From Xenorhabdus nematophila ATCC 19061 (GTDB lineage: Bacteria > Pseudomonadota > Gammaproteobacteria > Enterobacterales > Enterobacteriaceae), in contig NC_014228.1 in assembly GCF_000252955.1 (NCBI RefSeq), positions 310,001-374,000 of the forward strand: DNA of 64,000 nucleotides. The letters are read 5' to 3'. A program made the translations under genes and the position numbers. A model generated the notes under the pieces. That model did no database searches and was not told where the DNA came from. It was given only the letters and a program-made list of their open reading frames with translations. Below, one piece after another: positions 62,726-64,000 of this stretch (position 1 is the stretch's first letter; every line of letters begins with the position of its first letter).

Positions 62726-62813
62726 GCAATTTCGCCGTAAACCCTCGCCCGATGAGGGCGGGGATATAAGCAATTTCGCCGTAAACCCTCGCCCGATGAG
62801 GGCGGGGATATAA
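62726..62813 (+). repeat. Two tandem 44-bp repeats with GC-rich hairpins
   Basis: Two perfect copies (62726-62769 and 62770-62813). Each contains CCTCGCCC-GATGA-GGGCGGGG, an 8-bp hairpin with one G-T pair, preceded by GCAATTTCGCCGTAAAC and followed by ATATAA. The hairpin with a GGGCGGGGATATAA tail resembles what I remember of right ends of IS200/IS605-type elements that carry tnpB; no transposase frame is nearby. It lies upstream of the iorAB-like gene. Confidence 0.85.
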
Positions 62814-62838
62814 GCGTGGAGATTTAAGTAAAGGACTT

Positions 62839-62868
62839 GCCATTTTATCTGAACATGTTCATAATGGC
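62839..62868. repeat. Nested palindrome
   Basis: GCCATT and AATGGC flank a perfect 12-bp palindrome TGAACATGTTCA (62850-62861). It may be an operator or the remains of a mobile element. The rest of 62572-62980 shows no gene. Confidence 0.55.
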
Positions 62869-62980
62869 GCGCATTCTTGATAGGTAATCTCAGAGAATTA
62901 TCCTTGTTGGTCATAGGGTTAACAAGCGTCTGGCACTCACCGTTCAAGGTATCTTTGGCTATACAGTAGCCGTCAGCGAC

Positions 62981-63056
<76 letters not shown>

Positions 63057-63083
63057 ATATATAAAATCCAAATAAATAAAGTT

Positions 63084-63209
63084 ATACACTTCGTCTTTCA
63101 AACTGCCTCTTTGTTGGCTGCGCTCGCTCACTCCGGTCACATAGTTATCTATGCCTCCCGGGGATTTGCTCTTTTGCCGTCGCGATGCAACTTGAAATCC
63201 ATTGTGTAT
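63084..63209 (+). repeat. ERIC element, full length
   Basis: 126 bp, the length of a complete ERIC/IRU. Terminal inverted repeats are ATACAC...TTTCAAACTGC and GCAACTTGAAATCC...GTGTAT. The centre CTCACTCCGGTCACATAG...CTATGCCTCCCGGGGATTTGC is the ERIC core, read on the other strand from the copy at 50835. Confidence 0.9.
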
Positions 63210-63241
63210 ATCTCCTCATCATAATTTCGGCTGGCATTTTC

Positions 63242-63310
63242 TCATCCTTCTTCACGGCAACCGACTTCTTCAAAGCCAAATCGTTGGTAGAATAATCGAT
63301 TGCAAGCAAA
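63242..63310 (-). pseudogene. Remnant of a GNAT acetyltransferase C-terminus
   Basis: The reverse strand reads CNRLFYQRFGFEEVGCREEG then stop, resembling the final acetyl-CoA-binding helix and strand of GNAT enzymes (FYxxxGFxEVG). A stop lies just upstream (about 63311) and no more of the gene is visible, so only a fragment remains. Confidence 0.35.
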
Positions 63311-63313
63311 AGA

Positions 63314-64000
63314 TCATTCCAGTTTCTCTGACTCCTTCCAACACAATACTATCCAATCAATTAATGCTGATATTTGACTGGGAACATAGTGGTTTTTCAT
63401 TCTTAGCAGATGAATCGGCAATGTCGGTAATTGCCAGTCTGGTAAGAGTCTGACTAATTTTTTATTGAGAATGGCCTCATTGAATAGCCAGGCAGGGCCA
63501 GCGTGAATACCCACTCCGTGACATACGGCTTGGTAGATTGCACCGACATTATTCAGATAAAAACTACCGGATAGCTCTACGTGTTCCACTACACGATCGC
63601 GGGAAAGCTGCAAGCGGGTAGGAGAGGTATTTTGACGGAGCGAATAAATAACCGACTTATGATAATTCAGGTCTTGAGGGTGTTTTGGAGTCCCGTGTTT
63701 TAGCAGATATTCAGGGCTGGCGCATAGTACCCCGGACATATTGCCCAGTTTTTTGGCAATCAGAGTAGAAGCCGGCAGTTCTCCGATACGTATAGCAAGA
63801 TCAATGCCTTCTTGCCGAAGATCCAAACACTGGTCTGAAAGTACTAAGTCGAAAGTAATATCAGGGTTCTGGAGTTGAAAAAGAGTCAGCCATTGCGTGA
63901 CATAGTGTTCTCCGAAATTGACCGGAGCGGTTATTTTGATTTTGCCAACCAATGATTTATTGTTGATATCACTCAATACGCCATCTATTTCGTCCAGTAA
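63314..64000 (-). CDS. LysR-family transcriptional regulator (partial, 5' end cut by window)
   Basis: 229 codons to the window edge. The sequence begins inside the linker helix (LLDEIDGVLSDINN) and covers the full effector-binding domain: GKIKITAPVNFGEHYVTQWL, LDLRQEGIDLAIRIGELP, and VGAIYQAVCHGVGIHAGPAWL. The helix-turn-helix lies beyond the window. The FGEHYV/DLAIRIGELP pattern fits the CrgA-like LysR subgroup. Target unknown. Confidence 0.92.
   Translation of the reverse strand, partial: LLDEIDGVLSDINNKSLVGKIKITAPVNFGEHYVTQWLTLFQLQNPDITFDLVLSDQCLDLRQEGIDLAIRIGELPASTLIAKKLGNMSGVLCASPEYLLKHGTPKHPQDLNYHKSVIYSLRQNTSPTRLQLSRDRVVEHVELSGSFYLNNVGAIYQAVCHGVGIHAGPAWLFNEAILNKKLVRLLPDWQLPTLPIHLLRMKNHYVPSQISALIDWIVLCWKESEKLE

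Noticed and set aside
62726-62813. CRISPR array
   Set aside because: The two units abut with no spacer between them, and there are no further repeats or cas genes.

Overview
The window is a piece of a gammaproteobacterial chromosome from the order Enterobacterales. Most of it follows the E. coli 85-86 min gene order (rep, gppA, rhlB, trxA, rho, the enterobacterial common antigen cluster, thrP/yifK, argX-hisR-leuT-proM, glmZ, hemYXDC, cyaA, cyaY, lptM, dapF, yigA, xerC, yigB, uvrD, corA, rarD, yigI, pldA, recQ, pldB, yigL). The AT-rich intergenic regions, the ERIC elements, the absence of aslAB between proM and glmZ, and the fused indolepyruvate:ferredoxin oxidoreductase suggest the Morganellaceae, most likely Xenorhabdus or a close relative such as Photorhabdus. 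That assignment is inference from gene content, not from a database match.

Layout. 1-8.4 kb: partial class II histone-deacetylase-like amidohydrolase, Rep helicase, GppA, RhlB, thioredoxin and Rho. 8.7-21.7 kb: a complete ECA operon (wecA-wzzE-wecB-wecC-rffG-rffH-wecD-wecE-wzxE-wecF-wzyE-wecG), with tightly coupled or overlapping genes, making the UDP/dTDP sugars, the lipid-linked trisaccharide, and the flippase, polymerase and chain-length functions. 22-24.7 kb: threonine/serine permease ThrP, four tRNAs with their own promoter and terminator, and the small RNA GlmZ behind a sigma-54 promoter with three GlrR-like sites. 24.8-38.2 kb: hemCDXY divergent from cyaA, then cyaY, lptM and dapF-yigA-xerC-yigB-uvrD. 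38.3-47 kb: corA, a vapBC toxin-antitoxin pair, rarD, yigI, a decayed pldA, recQ, pldB and yigL.

47-52.5 kb is the main accessory or rearranged stretch: an MHS-type transporter with a LacI regulator, a DUF805 gene lacking a normal start, an ERIC element, a short cationic 59-residue reading frame and an MFS exporter. Synteny then resumes with a different part of the E. coli map (about 94 min): mscM-psd-rsgA divergent from orn, followed by tRNA-Gly genes. A 3.4-kb fused indolepyruvate ferredoxin oxidoreductase gene lies between the second and third tRNA-Gly copies, followed by a 44-bp tandem repeat with strong hairpins, an intact 126-bp ERIC element and a partial LysR regulator.

Most of the window is conserved housekeeping sequence. 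The points that repay attention are the GlmZ control region, the pldA pseudogene, the tandem hairpin repeat, the unassigned 59-residue gene, and the separated tRNA-Gly set. I see no CRISPR array, prophage or complete insertion sequence.
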